Assembly: GCF_008727715.1 (NCBI RefSeq)
Contig: NZ_CP044218.1
Location: 3,737,501-3,801,500 of the forward strand
DNA length: 64,000 nt
Direction of reading: 5' to 3'
Origin: Mesorhizobium terrae
GTDB taxonomy: Bacteria; Pseudomonadota; Alphaproteobacteria; Rhizobiales; Rhizobiaceae
Shown here piece after piece: positions 1 through 9,401 of the stretch (the stretch's first letter is position 1; every line of letters starts with the position of its first letter). The position numbers and the translations under genes are program-made. A model generated the notes under the pieces. It did not search any database. It had not been told where the DNA came from and saw only the letters and a program-made list of their open reading frames with translations.

Positions 1-111
1 GCGCTGGTGCTGCCGGGCGAGAACCACATCTACCATGCGCTGAGTTTCTTCCGCAGCGGTGTCGAGCCGGTGATCGCCAAGACCGCCGATTGGTTCGCCA
101 AGACGCTGTAG
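1..111 (+). CDS. C-terminal end of an alpha/beta hydrolase-like protein (partial)
   Basis: An open frame enters from the left edge and ends at a TAG after 37 codons. The visible tail reads like the end of an alpha/beta-hydrolase or dienelactone-hydrolase-type protein: the GENHIYH segment would carry the catalytic His, and an amphipathic final helix ends in WFAKTL. The catalytic Ser and Asp lie outside the window, so the family call rests on a short piece. The stop is 6 nt before the ATG of the following monooxygenase, which suggests cotranscription. Confidence 0.45.
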   Translation, partial: ALVLPGENHIYHALSFFRSGVEPVIAKTADWFAKTL

Positions 112-117
112 CCATTG

Positions 118-1383
118 ATGTCCAAACGTCTCGATATCGCCATTGCCGGCGCTGGTCCGGCCGGGTTGGCGACCGCGCTCTATCTGCATCGCGCCGGCCA
201 CAACGTCACCGTCTTCGAGCGTTTCGAAAAACCATCGCCCGTCGGCTCCGGCCTGATCCTGCAGCCGACCGGGCTCACAGTGCTCTCCGATCTCGGCCTG
301 CTCGACGCGATCCTAACACTCGGCAGCCGCATCGACCGCCTGCATGGCGCCGATTCGTCCAGCGGCTGCACCGTGCTCGACGTGCGCTACGACGCCCGTC
401 CGGGCGGGCGCTTCGGCCTTGCCGTCCATCGCGCGGCGCTGTTCGGCGTGCTTTATCGCGCCGTGCGCGAGGCGGGCATAACGATCGAGACCGGCGTCGA
501 TCTGATCGGCCTGGAAAGCGGCGAGCGGGCCCGCCTCGTTGATGGCGACGGCCGTGGTGCCGGCCCGTTTGATTTGGTCGTCGATGCCACCGGTTCGCGG
601 TCGAAGCTGCGTGGGTATGCGGCGGCTCCGGCCGAGCCGCGGCCGCTGACCTATGGCGCTTTCTGGGCATCGCTTGGCTGGCGCGGCGAGGGTTTTGACG
701 AGCATGCGCTGCTGCAGCGCTACAATCGGGCAAATGTGATGATCGGCGTGCTGCCGATCGGCCGGGCCGAGCCCGGCGGCGAGAAGATGGCGGCCTTCTT
801 CTGGAGCTTGAAGCCGGCGGATGCCGAGGCGGTGCAGGCACGGGGGCTACAGGCATGGAAGGAGCGTGTGCTGGCGTTGTGGCCGGCCTGCGCACCTTAC
901 CTTGCGCAGATCGACAGCTTCGATCAGCTGACGCTGGCCCGCTATGGCCATCACACGTTGAAGATGCCGGCCGGGCGGCGGTTGGCCATCATTGGCGACG
1001 CTGCTCATTCGACAAGCCCGCAACTCGGGCAGGGCGCCAATATGGCGCTGCTCGATGCGGCGGCACTTTCCCATGCCTTGAAAGAGAACGGCGACGTGAC
1101 CGATGCGCTGTCGGTCTATGCCGCGGCGCGGCGGCGGCACGTGCGCAGCTTCCAGGCGCTGTCCTTGATGTTCACGCCGTTCTATCAGTCGGATTCGACG
1201 GTACTGCCCTTCATCCGCGACCGGCTGGTTGCGATCGCGGCACGGGTGCCGCCCGCGCCGCAACTGCTGGCCTCGATGGTGGCCGGAACGATGGTCGATC
1301 CCTTCCGGTCGATCGGCCTGGTCGAGCCGGATTGGCGCGAGATACGTCCCAATCTCTCGACCGTCGCCGTCAGCGTCACCTAG
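118..1383 (+). CDS. FAD-dependent monooxygenase (UbiH/salicylate hydroxylase-like)
   Basis: This is a 421-residue flavoprotein of the PHBH/UbiH-type aromatic hydroxylase family. These enzymes use FAD and NAD(P)H to put one oxygen atom on a ring or similar substrate. An N-terminal Rossmann motif AIAGAGPAG lies near residue 10, a DATGSRSKLR motif near residue 160, and the second FAD motif IGDAAHSTSPQLGQG near residue 292. I place the start at the ATG at 118; a TTG directly before it would add one residue. The substrate cannot be read from sequence. The gene follows a hydrolase end by 6 nt, so the two may belong to one catabolic unit. Its last 4 nt overlap the end of the convergent MFS gene. Confidence 0.85.
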   Translation: MSKRLDIAIAGAGPAGLATALYLHRAGHNVTVFERFEKPSPVGSGLILQPTGLTVLSDLGLLDAILTLGSRIDRLHGADSSSGCTVLDVRYDARPGGRFGLAVHRAALFGVLYRAVREAGITIETGVDLIGLESGERARLVDGDGRGAGPFDLVVDATGSRSKLRGYAAAPAEPRPLTYGAFWASLGWRGEGFDEHALLQRYNRANVMIGVLPIGRAEPGGEKMAAFFWSLKPADAEAVQARGLQAWKERVLALWPACAPYLAQIDSFDQLTLARYGHHTLKMPAGRRLAIIGDAAHSTSPQLGQGANMALLDAAALSHALKENGDVTDALSVYAAARRRHVRSFQALSLMFTPFYQSDSTVLPFIRDRLVAIAARVPPAPQLLASMVAGTMVDPFRSIGLVEPDWREIRPNLSTVAVSVT

Positions 1384-2567
1384 CAACGGGTCGGCGCGGC
1401 CTTGACCGGGATCAGCGCCTGTCGCTGTTCCCGGCGGATGGCGATCGCGGCAATGAGCAAAGCCAGGATCGGGGCGATGGCAGCAAACAGCGGCACTGCG
1501 GCCAGGCCAGGGCCACGGTCAATCACCAGGCCGGACAGCCACGCGCCCAGCGCATTGCCGAGATTGAAGGCGGCGATGTTGAAGGAGGATACCAGGCTCT
1601 GGCCGCCTTCTCCGGCCTTGCCCAGCACCCACAACTGCAGCGGCGCCACCGTGGCGAAGCCAGCGGTGCCAAGCAGGCCGACGAAGATGACGGCCGCGAC
1701 CTGCTGATGCATGGCGAATGCCGCAAGCGCCAGAGTGAGAGCCAATGCGGCCAGTGAAGCGATGACGGTGGCGTTGAGCCGCTTGTCGGCCAGGCGGCCG
1801 CCGAGAAGATTGCCGACCAGCAGGCCGCCGCCGAAGACGAGCAGGATGGGCGAGACGGCGGCCTCGGAGAAACCGGCCACCTGGGTAAGCAGCGGCGCGA
1901 TATAGGTGAAGGCGCCGAACACGCCGATCCAGGACAGGATGGTGACGGCGAGCCCGACCAGCACGGCGGGCTGCACCAATATGGCCAGGCTGACGCTGTC
2001 TTGCGCCACTGCGTCGGCCTGCAGGCGCTTCGGCACCAGAAGCTGGATGACGACGACCGCGACAATGCCGATCAACGTCACCGCCCAGAAGGTGGAGCGC
2101 CAGCCAGAATGCTGGCCGAGCCAGGTGCCGAACGGCACGCCGAGGATGGTGGCGGCGGTGAGGCCGGTGAACATGACGGCGATCGCCGTCGCCTTTTTGT
2201 CGGGAGCGACGAGACTGGTGGCGACGACCGAGCCGACGCCGAAGAAAGTGGCGTGTGCGAAAGCGGTGACGACGCGTGCGGCCATCAGCGTCCAATAATC
2301 CGGCGCCAGCGCACAGGCGGCGTTGCCCAGCGTGAACACGACCATCAATGCCAGCAGCAGCGGCTTCTTCGGCAACCGCGCGGTGGCAATGCCGAGCAGC
2401 GGTGCGCCAAGCACGACGCCGAGTGCATAACCGGAGATCAAGAGGCCGGCAGCGGTAATGGAGACGCCGAGATCCTTGCCGACATCGATCAGCAGACCCA
2501 TGATGACGAATTCGGTGACGCCGATGCCGAAGGCACCGGCGGTGAGAGCGTAGAGGGCAAGGGGCAT
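1380..2567 (-). CDS. MFS transporter, drug/sugar efflux type (DHA1-like)
   Basis: This 395-residue protein is hydrophobic throughout, with about twelve membrane segments. It resembles the AraJ/YdhP/arabinose-efflux branch of the major facilitator superfamily: the N-terminal TAGAFGIGVTEFVIMG and the conserved RVVTAFAHATFFGVGS stretch are typical. It should sit in the inner membrane and export small molecules by proton antiport; the substrate is unknown. It is transcribed divergently from a LysR regulator, the usual layout for a regulated efflux gene. The protein is full length for the family. Confidence 0.85.
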   Translation of the reverse strand: MPLALYALTAGAFGIGVTEFVIMGLLIDVGKDLGVSITAAGLLISGYALGVVLGAPLLGIATARLPKKPLLLALMVVFTLGNAACALAPDYWTLMAARVVTAFAHATFFGVGSVVATSLVAPDKKATAIAVMFTGLTAATILGVPFGTWLGQHSGWRSTFWAVTLIGIVAVVVIQLLVPKRLQADAVAQDSVSLAILVQPAVLVGLAVTILSWIGVFGAFTYIAPLLTQVAGFSEAAVSPILLVFGGGLLVGNLLGGRLADKRLNATVIASLAALALTLALAAFAMHQQVAAVIFVGLLGTAGFATVAPLQLWVLGKAGEGGQSLVSSFNIAAFNLGNALGAWLSGLVIDRGPGLAAVPLFAAIAPILALLIAAIAIRREQRQALIPVKAAPTRC

Positions 2568-2675
2568 GGCGGCGCTTTCCGGTTAGGCGGGGCGTTCGGA
2601 CCGGAAAATGGACAGCATCGCTGCCATGAACTAGACTGCCGGCTGGCATAGGATCCTTGAACTAAATTCACAGAT
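2568..2675. promoter_or_regulatory. Divergent promoter/operator region between MFS and LysR genes
   Basis: The 108 bp between the two divergent starts hold a perfect 8-bp inverted repeat, TTTCCGGT at 2576-2583 and ACCGGAAA at 2600-2607, next to the MFS start. They also hold a direct repeat TGAACTA at 2627-2633 and 2658-2664, spaced 31 bp or about three helical turns. LysR regulators often bind such paired sites between divergent genes. Binding here is inferred. Confidence 0.4.
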
Positions 2676-3587
2676 ATGACGACCCGCATCGACACCAACC
2701 GGCTGGGCGAGATGGACGTGTTCGTGCGCGTGGTCGAGCTGTGCGGCTTTTCGCCGGCGGCACGCGCGCTGCGATTGTCGCCGTCGGGCGTCAGCAAGCT
2801 GATCACGCGGCTGGAAACCCGCCTCGGCACGCGGCTGTTCAACCGCTCGACGCGCAAGCTGGCGCTGACGGCCGAAGGCAGCATTTTCTATGACCGCTGC
2901 GTGCAAATCCTGGCCGATGTTGACGGCGCCGAACGCGAGGCCGCCGCCGGCGCGGTTCCGCGCGGTCGGCTCAGGGTCAATTGCAACGTCGCCTTCTCGC
3001 AATGGGTGCTGACGCCGGTCCTGCCGGATTTTCTGGCGCGCTATCCGGAGATCGTTCTCGATCTCGTCGTCTCGGACGTCGTGGTGGACCTGCTGCAGGA
3101 GCATGCCGATGTCGCCATCCGCATCGGCCCGCTCGCCAACTCCAGCCTGATCGCGCGCAAACTGGGCGCAAGCCGCGCCATCGTGGTTGCCGCTCCCGCC
3201 TATCTCGATCAGATGGGCACGCCACGGGAGCCTGCCGATCTTGCCCGCCACAATCTGCTCGGCTTCGGCTTTTCCAGGCTGGTCGAGGGCTGGCCCTTCC
3301 TGGGCGAGAACGGGCAAGTGGTGCGCGTTGCTCCGCAAGGCAATGTGCTGGTCAGTGACGGTGACACCATGCGCCGGCTGGCGGTGGAGGGCGTCGGCAT
3401 CGCACGCGTGGCGCGCTTCCAGCTCGAAGAGGATCTCGCGACCGGCCGGCTGGTGCAGCTTCTCGAAGACTACAGCCCCGGCGAGGTCGAGCCGATCCAT
3501 GCCGTCTATGTCGGGCAAGGCGGTGTGCTGCCGGCGCGTGTGCGCGCCTTCCTCGACTTCCTGACCGAGCGCGTGAAGGTGCGGTAG
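2676..3587 (+). CDS. LysR family transcriptional regulator
   Basis: This is a 303-residue LysR-type regulator. An N-terminal winged helix-turn-helix (about residues 8-65, with AARALRLSPSGVSKLITRLE) is followed by a periplasmic-binding-like effector domain starting at RGRLRVNCNVAF near residue 93. Length and layout match the family, closest to the CrgA/DmlR-like group. It is divergent from the MFS exporter and probably controls that gene and itself. The effector is unknown. Confidence 0.88.
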   Translation: MTTRIDTNRLGEMDVFVRVVELCGFSPAARALRLSPSGVSKLITRLETRLGTRLFNRSTRKLALTAEGSIFYDRCVQILADVDGAEREAAAGAVPRGRLRVNCNVAFSQWVLTPVLPDFLARYPEIVLDLVVSDVVVDLLQEHADVAIRIGPLANSSLIARKLGASRAIVVAAPAYLDQMGTPREPADLARHNLLGFGFSRLVEGWPFLGENGQVVRVAPQGNVLVSDGDTMRRLAVEGVGIARVARFQLEEDLATGRLVQLLEDYSPGEVEPIHAVYVGQGGVLPARVRAFLDFLTERVKVR

Positions 3588-3683
3588 CGGCCGTCGCCGC
3601 TTTCGTGGGTCAATCTTTTTTCTCCAGCGGTGGCCGGTGGCGGATTGGCGAGACATATCCGCCGCCTCTAAGGCTCCCCATCA

Positions 3684-4436
3684 ATGAGTAGCCTTGAGTT
3701 GAGAGCCATGTCCCTGTTTTCGCCCATCGTCACCGAATTCTGGAGAACGCAGTTCGCAAACGCGGCTCTTTTCCACGGAGACACGACTTTCACCATCGCC
3801 GTCAATCCGGAGCTCGAAGAGGGCAGCCGGGTCATGGTGCTGAAGACGACCGACGGTCGAGGCGCAGCCGTACTGACACCTACCATGGCCGACAGGCTGG
3901 GCCTTGCGGCAGGGCACGACCTAACGGAGGCGACGTTCCGCCGGAAACTGGCCGAGGCGGGTGTGATCCTCAATGGCGCGGATTTCGTGTTCTATTTTTC
4001 CGACGGCGCCAGGCAGGCCCTGACGCAGGAGAAGCCGGAAGCCGGTGTAGGCCAGCTGACGGATCAGGATGGCGCGATCTTTTCGGCGTTCCAGTCTTCG
4101 GCCTCCGAGCAGGATCTGGACGACGCCTATGTGGAACTCGACCACTGGGCGGTGTTCGGTTCCTTCGACGATGGTCGCCTGGTTTGCGCGGCCAGCATGT
4201 ATCCCTGGGAGGATGCGCCGATCGCCGATACCGGTGTGCTGACTTTGCCTTCATATCGGGGAAAAGGACATGCCCGCAAGGTCGTGCGCGCGATCAGCCG
4301 GTATGCCTGCGAGCAGGGCTACGAACCCCAATACCGCTGCCAGACCGACAATCTGGCGTCCGTGGCCTTGGCCAAGACCGCCGGCCTGACCCTGTTCGGA
4401 ACATGGGAGGTGATTTCACCCGACAGCCCGGACTGA
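3684..4436 (+). CDS. GNAT family N-acetyltransferase
   Basis: This is a 250-residue protein with an unassigned N-terminal half and a C-terminal GNAT fold. The acetyl-CoA-binding motif A is LPSYRGKGHARKVV near residue 191, followed by a typical NLASVALAKTAGL segment. It should transfer an acetyl group from acetyl-CoA to an amine; the substrate is not evident. The start is uncertain: ATG 3684 has no clear ribosome binding site, and ATG 3708 in the same frame would remove eight residues. The gene stands alone before the tetR-ilvC pair. Confidence 0.75.
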   Translation: MSSLELRAMSLFSPIVTEFWRTQFANAALFHGDTTFTIAVNPELEEGSRVMVLKTTDGRGAAVLTPTMADRLGLAAGHDLTEATFRRKLAEAGVILNGADFVFYFSDGARQALTQEKPEAGVGQLTDQDGAIFSAFQSSASEQDLDDAYVELDHWAVFGSFDDGRLVCAASMYPWEDAPIADTGVLTLPSYRGKGHARKVVRAISRYACEQGYEPQYRCQTDNLASVALAKTAGLTLFGTWEVISPDSPD

Positions 4437-4510
4437 TGCGGGCTGTTTTCGACAGGTTCGAACGGCGCTGGCGAATCCGCTTGCAAAGCGCCGCGTTCGC
4501 CACTACGAAA

Positions 4511-4534
4511 GAACCGTAACGTACGGTACGGTTC
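4511..4534. promoter_or_regulatory. Palindromic operator at the tetR start
   Basis: A 24-bp near-perfect palindrome has arms GAACCGTAACGT and ACGGTACGGTTC; by eye 22 of 24 positions match its own reverse complement. It ends 2 nt before the first ATG of the TetR-type gene. TetR regulators usually repress their own gene from such sites, so autorepression is likely. That reading is inferred. Confidence 0.6.
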
Positions 4535-4536
4535 TG

Positions 4537-5226
4537 ATGGCAATGGAAACGACTGCCGAAAAGGCTGTCAACCAAAGTGGAGGGGAGGCGCGGCCGGCGC
4601 AACCCGAAACCTTGACCGATCGCCAGAAGGATGTGCTCGACACTGTCTTGCGCCTCCTTGTCGAGGAAGGCGATGCGCTGACCATGACGGCGGTGGCGCG
4701 GCGCGCCTCCTGTTCCAAGGAAACGCTGTACAAATGGTTCGGTGACCGCGACGGGCTGCTCACCGCCACTGTACAATGGCAGGCGTCGAAGGTGCGGGTG
4801 GCTACCGTCGATCGCGAGGGACTTGACCTTGCCTCGCTGAGCGCCAGCCTGGAAGGCTTTGCCCGCGACTGGCTGCGCGTCATTTCCAGCGACACCTCCA
4901 TTGCCTTGAACCGTGTCGCGGTCGGCCATGCCGGCTCCGGCAAGGACGATCTCGGCCGCATCGTGCTCGAAAACGGTCGCTTCGCGCTGGCCAGACGCCT
5001 GAAGCCGCTGCTGGAGGCCGGGCGCGAAAAGGGGCTTCTCGATTTCGCGGACGCCGAAACGGCGTTCCGTACTTTCTTCGGACTTGTCGGCCGCGACGTG
5101 CAGGTGCGCCTGCTGCTCGGCGACAGACTGGATTTGACTGAGGCGGAGATCGGCGGCGACGCCGTCCGGGCAACGCAGCAGTTTCTCGCTCTTTACGGGG
5201 CAAAAACCGGGCCGAGAGGCCTCTGA
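4537..5226 (+). CDS. TetR/AcrR family transcriptional regulator upstream of ilvC
   Basis: This is a 229-residue TetR-type regulator with an N-terminal helix-turn-helix (TAVARRASCSKETLYKWF, about residues 50-67) and an all-helical C-terminal ligand domain. A palindromic operator ends only 2 nt upstream of the first ATG, leaving no normal ribosome binding site. The message may be leaderless, or translation may begin at the second in-frame ATG at 4543. ilvC starts 24 nt downstream on the same strand, so the pair may be cotranscribed and the regulator may link ilvC to a metabolite signal. The ligand is unknown. Confidence 0.85.
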   Translation: MAMETTAEKAVNQSGGEARPAQPETLTDRQKDVLDTVLRLLVEEGDALTMTAVARRASCSKETLYKWFGDRDGLLTATVQWQASKVRVATVDREGLDLASLSASLEGFARDWLRVISSDTSIALNRVAVGHAGSGKDDLGRIVLENGRFALARRLKPLLEAGREKGLLDFADAETAFRTFFGLVGRDVQVRLLLGDRLDLTEAEIGGDAVRATQQFLALYGAKTGPRGL

Positions 5227-6270
<1,044 letters not shown>

Positions 6271-6357
6271 GCAGGCTTCACGGCTTTCTTCCCCGCGTCC
6301 CGGGCTTTGCTCGCGGGCGCCGATGACAGCCTCCTGTAATGTTCAGCGAGAAAACTC

Positions 6358-6387
6358 AAAGCCGGCGAATCGCTTCGCCGGCTTTTT
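6358..6387 (+). terminator. Rho-independent terminator of ilvC
   Basis: The stem AAAGCCGGCGAA / TTCGCCGGC with a short loop is followed directly by a run of six T. It lies about 90 nt after the ilvC stop and is a textbook intrinsic terminator. Confidence 0.85.
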
Positions 6388-6621
6388 TCATGTGCCAATT
6401 CGGCACGACTAAATTGGCATAAAGGTCGCATGTCTCCCGATGGGGAGGGCGGTCGTCCGGAAATGGACCTGCGCCCGGCGGCATCGGTGTCGACTTTGCG
6501 GTCGGCTCGGGGCCGATAGTTCCGTGCCGTTTCGACCGGTCCCGCGGGGGGCTACGGCGGCGGTACGAGAGCCGGTGCGGCGGGGGGCCGCGCCGGCTCA
6601 GTCGTTCAGAACATGACCGCT
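6388..6621. other. Intergenic region between ilvC and the BA14K-like gene
   Basis: No credible gene is seen between the ilvC terminator and the 3' end of the BA14K-like gene. An inverted repeat TGCCAATT (6393-6400) / AATTGGCA (6412-6419) overlaps a smaller hairpin GTGCC AATTC GGCAC (6392-6406). The rest is GC-rich without a clear signal. Confidence 0.5.
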
Positions 6622-7167
6622 TCAGTAGCGGTAGGGCGAGATGCACTGCCGGCGAGGGCCGTAGTTCGGCTGGAACGTGTTGTCCCAAGCCCGGTACGAA
6701 CGATAACGGGCATAACACCACTGCACATGGCCAGACGCACGCGGCGCGCGGTAGATGCGCGGCCGGGGCCGGTAGTAATAATCGTCATAGAGCATGCCGG
6801 AACCCAGGCCGAGCCCGAAATAGACGCCGGAATTGCCCCAGCGCGGGCGGTGGCGGTAGCGCCAGCCGTCGTCACGCCAGCCGCGGCGCCAATGACGGTC
6901 GCCCCGCCAGCCGTCGCCGCGCCAGTCACGATCGCCACGCCAATGCCGGTTGCCGCGCCAGCCATCGCCGCGCCAGTTGCGGCGCCATTCTTGGCTGGCG
7001 TTGCCACGATCGTTGCCGCCGGCCCAGCTGTCGCGCACCGTCTGGATATCGGATGGCGCGGCCGGGGCTATCGGCGCGGGCATGGGAACGGAAAATGCCG
7101 GCACGGAAAGGCCGACAAGCAGGCCGAGCGTCACGAGCCCGGTGCGGAAGTTGATGAGCCGTTTCAT
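6622..7167 (-). CDS. Secreted BA14K-like protein
   Basis: This 181-residue protein has a clear N-terminal signal peptide (MKRLINFRTGLVTLGLLVGL, ending near PAFS). A low-complexity middle of repeated WRGD/GDGWRG/RHWR units follows, and then a C-terminal domain with the BA14K signature: HVQWCYARYRSYRAWDNTF, with a second Cys in RRQCISPY. The family was named for a Brucella immunoreactive protein and is common in rhizobial envelopes; its molecular function is poorly known. I chose the ATG at 7167 because GGAGAG lies just upstream and the signal peptide begins there. Confidence 0.8.
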   Translation of the reverse strand: MKRLINFRTGLVTLGLLVGLSVPAFSVPMPAPIAPAAPSDIQTVRDSWAGGNDRGNASQEWRRNWRGDGWRGNRHWRGDRDWRGDGWRGDRHWRRGWRDDGWRYRHRPRWGNSGVYFGLGLGSGMLYDDYYYRPRPRIYRAPRASGHVQWCYARYRSYRAWDNTFQPNYGPRRQCISPYRY

Positions 7168-7356
7168 AACACTCTCCAATGAACCACAGGCCCCGCGCCC
7201 CTTGGATTTCGTGGGAGGCGGCGACAATGGGCCTCGGTGCATGAACGAGCGATGAACGGGTTGGTTTCATCAACTATTCCAAACGACTTGTCGCGTCCCG
7301 TTATCGAACAGGATCAGGTCTTGTCTTTGGCCGGGCTTGCAGGCAAACCTCATTCC

Positions 7357-8466
7357 ATGTCGCTGCGCCTCGCCACTTTCAATGTCGAGAACCTGATGAA
7401 CAGGTTCGACTTCTCCGGCTACCGCAACCAATTGAACGAGGACCGTACGCTGGCCCTCTTCGATATCCGCAGCGAGGCCGAATACAGGCTGCTCGAGCAA
7501 GCCCGCGTGATCGCCCATTCCGACGATACGCGCCAGCTGACAGCCTTGGCGATCGCCGCGACCCGAGCCGACATCGTCTGCCTGCAGGAGGTGGACAATA
7601 TCGAGGCGCTGAAAGCGTTCGAATACGGCTATCTCTTCAAGATGGTGGGCGAGGGCTACCGGCAGAAATACACGACCGAAGGCAATGATTCGCGCGGCAT
7701 CGACGTCGCGCTGATGATGCGTACCGAAACGGCTCATGGCCAGCCGATCGAATTCGTGCGCATGACCAGCCACGCCTATGTGACCTTCGAGCAGTTCGGC
7801 CTGTTCAACGACGATCTCGCCGCAATGGGGCATGAGCCCGGCGAACGTATCTTCCGCCGCGACTGCCTGGAGGTGGACGTGACCGTCGGCGGTGTGCCGC
7901 TCACGCTTTATCTGGTGCATTTCAAGTCGATGGGGCCACCGCGCAACGGGCTCGACGGTCGTGCCGCCACCATGCCGCTGCGCATCGCCGAGGCAAGCGC
8001 GGTGCGCCACATCATCGAACAGCGCTTCGGCAAGGATCACGCCGCCGGCAAACGCTGGGCGATCTGCGGCGACATGAACGATTATCGCCAACGTGTCCTC
8101 ATCGGCGGCGATGCCCATGCCGGCTTCCACTTCGAGCCGGTGGTGGAGACGAACACCTGCCTCAACGTCTTCCTTTCCGACGGTTTCGCCGAAAACATCG
8201 TCGAGCGGCGTCCCGAAATGGACCGGTGGACGCTCTACCACACGCGCGGTCCGCAGGAGCGGCATCTTTGCCAGCTCGACTATATCCTGTTGTCGAAAGG
8301 GCTTGCGGCGCGAAACGCGGCCATTCCCGACATCGTGCGCAACGGCCAGCCGTGGCGCACGCCGTTCCCGCCCGGCCAGGAAGTGCCGCGGTTTCCGCGC
8401 ATCGGCTGGGACCGCCCGAAAGCTTCGGACCATTGCCCGGTGGCGGTGACGCTGGATCTGGTCTGA
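7357..8466 (+). CDS. Endonuclease/exonuclease/phosphatase family protein
   Basis: This 369-residue protein carries the hallmarks of the metal-dependent EEP fold: ATFNVENL near residue 5, CLQEVDN near residue 75, SRGIDVALMM near residue 115, CGDMND near residue 235, and a final SDHCPVAV. Members cut DNA or RNA or remove phosphate from lipids or nucleotides; which applies here is not clear. An upstream in-frame start at 7237 exists, but the fold begins at ATG 7357. The downstream Nudix gene starts 2 nt after the stop, so the two are translationally coupled and may act together in nucleic-acid or nucleotide clean-up. Confidence 0.8.
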   Translation: MSLRLATFNVENLMNRFDFSGYRNQLNEDRTLALFDIRSEAEYRLLEQARVIAHSDDTRQLTALAIAATRADIVCLQEVDNIEALKAFEYGYLFKMVGEGYRQKYTTEGNDSRGIDVALMMRTETAHGQPIEFVRMTSHAYVTFEQFGLFNDDLAAMGHEPGERIFRRDCLEVDVTVGGVPLTLYLVHFKSMGPPRNGLDGRAATMPLRIAEASAVRHIIEQRFGKDHAAGKRWAICGDMNDYRQRVLIGGDAHAGFHFEPVVETNTCLNVFLSDGFAENIVERRPEMDRWTLYHTRGPQERHLCQLDYILLSKGLAARNAAIPDIVRNGQPWRTPFPPGQEVPRFPRIGWDRPKASDHCPVAVTLDLV

Positions 8467-8468
8467 CC

Positions 8469-9182
8469 GTGGCGAAGTTCGAGCTGCCGCGCGATCAGAT
8501 TGTGCCGGTGACCGCGGTCGAGGTCCGGCTCGATCCCGGCCCTCACCCCTTCGAATTGGAGAACGTCGCGGCTATCGAGGCGAACTGGCGGCAGGAACAT
8601 GCGGCCAATCCGCGCCTGTTCGATGGCGCCATGGTGTTGCTTTCGGAATTGAAGCTGGACGGGCAGGGCAGGCTTGTCGGCCGCTGCCACAATGTCCGTT
8701 TCGCCACGATGCTCTATTGGCGCAAGAACAAGGGCAGTCCCGATATCGAGCATTGTTTCGCGCAGGCGGCCCTGGTGTCGCGCGACGGTGCGTTGGTGGC
8801 GGTGCGCATGGGGCCGCATACGGCCAATGCCGGCCGCATCTATTTCGCCGCCGGTTCGTTCGAAGCGGTGGACTTCGTCCAGGACCGCGCCGACATCGCC
8901 GCCAACATGCATCGCGAGGTGAAGGAGGAGACCGGGCTCGATCTTGGCGATGTCCGCCACGAGCCGCTTTACCATCTCCATTCGATCAATGGCTCGACGA
9001 TGCTGTTCCGGCGCTACTTCCTGGCCGACGACGCCGATGTCGTCGCGGACGGGATCAGGACCTTCGTTGCTTCCGAAGCAGACCCCGAAATCGAAGGGCC
9101 GGTGGTCATTCGGTCCGCACAAAACCTGCCGGAGGGAGCACTGAACCATCTGGCCGCCGTTGCGCGCTGGCATTTCGGCTGA
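8469..9182 (+). CDS. Nudix hydrolase-like protein
   Basis: This is a 237-residue protein with a Nudix fold. The second half of the Nudix box is intact (REVKEETGLDL, about residues 149-159). The first half is degenerate: the expected Glu eight residues before the Arg is an Ala (A141). The start is a GTG 2 nt after the preceding stop. Nudix enzymes hydrolyse nucleoside diphosphate-X substrates with Mg2+; the metal-binding Glu pair is present, so activity is plausible but not assured. Coupling to the EEP-family gene is the only contextual clue. Confidence 0.75.
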   Translation: MAKFELPRDQIVPVTAVEVRLDPGPHPFELENVAAIEANWRQEHAANPRLFDGAMVLLSELKLDGQGRLVGRCHNVRFATMLYWRKNKGSPDIEHCFAQAALVSRDGALVAVRMGPHTANAGRIYFAAGSFEAVDFVQDRADIAANMHREVKEETGLDLGDVRHEPLYHLHSINGSTMLFRRYFLADDADVVADGIRTFVASEADPEIEGPVVIRSAQNLPEGALNHLAAVARWHFG

Positions 9183-9401
9183 CCAACGCTGCAGGCTGCG
9201 TCCAATGCGACATGGCCGGTTCGTTGGAACGCGCGGTGCCACGATGGCGGATGCCGTTTCCACTCGTGGCTGCTTGACAATCCCGGTCGGCGCGGACCCC
9301 TATGCTGGCCCGACACGTTGCTGGTGCCGATATTCTCCGCGTCGGATTTCACATTAATTTTCGCTCGCGATTGAAAACCGGGCGAGGGCAGGAACCTGAT
9401 C

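Noticed and set aside
9271..9310. A sigma-70 promoter upstream of the PhzF-like gene (TTGACA with TATGCT)
   Set aside because: The spacing between the boxes is about 21 nt, too long for a confident call.
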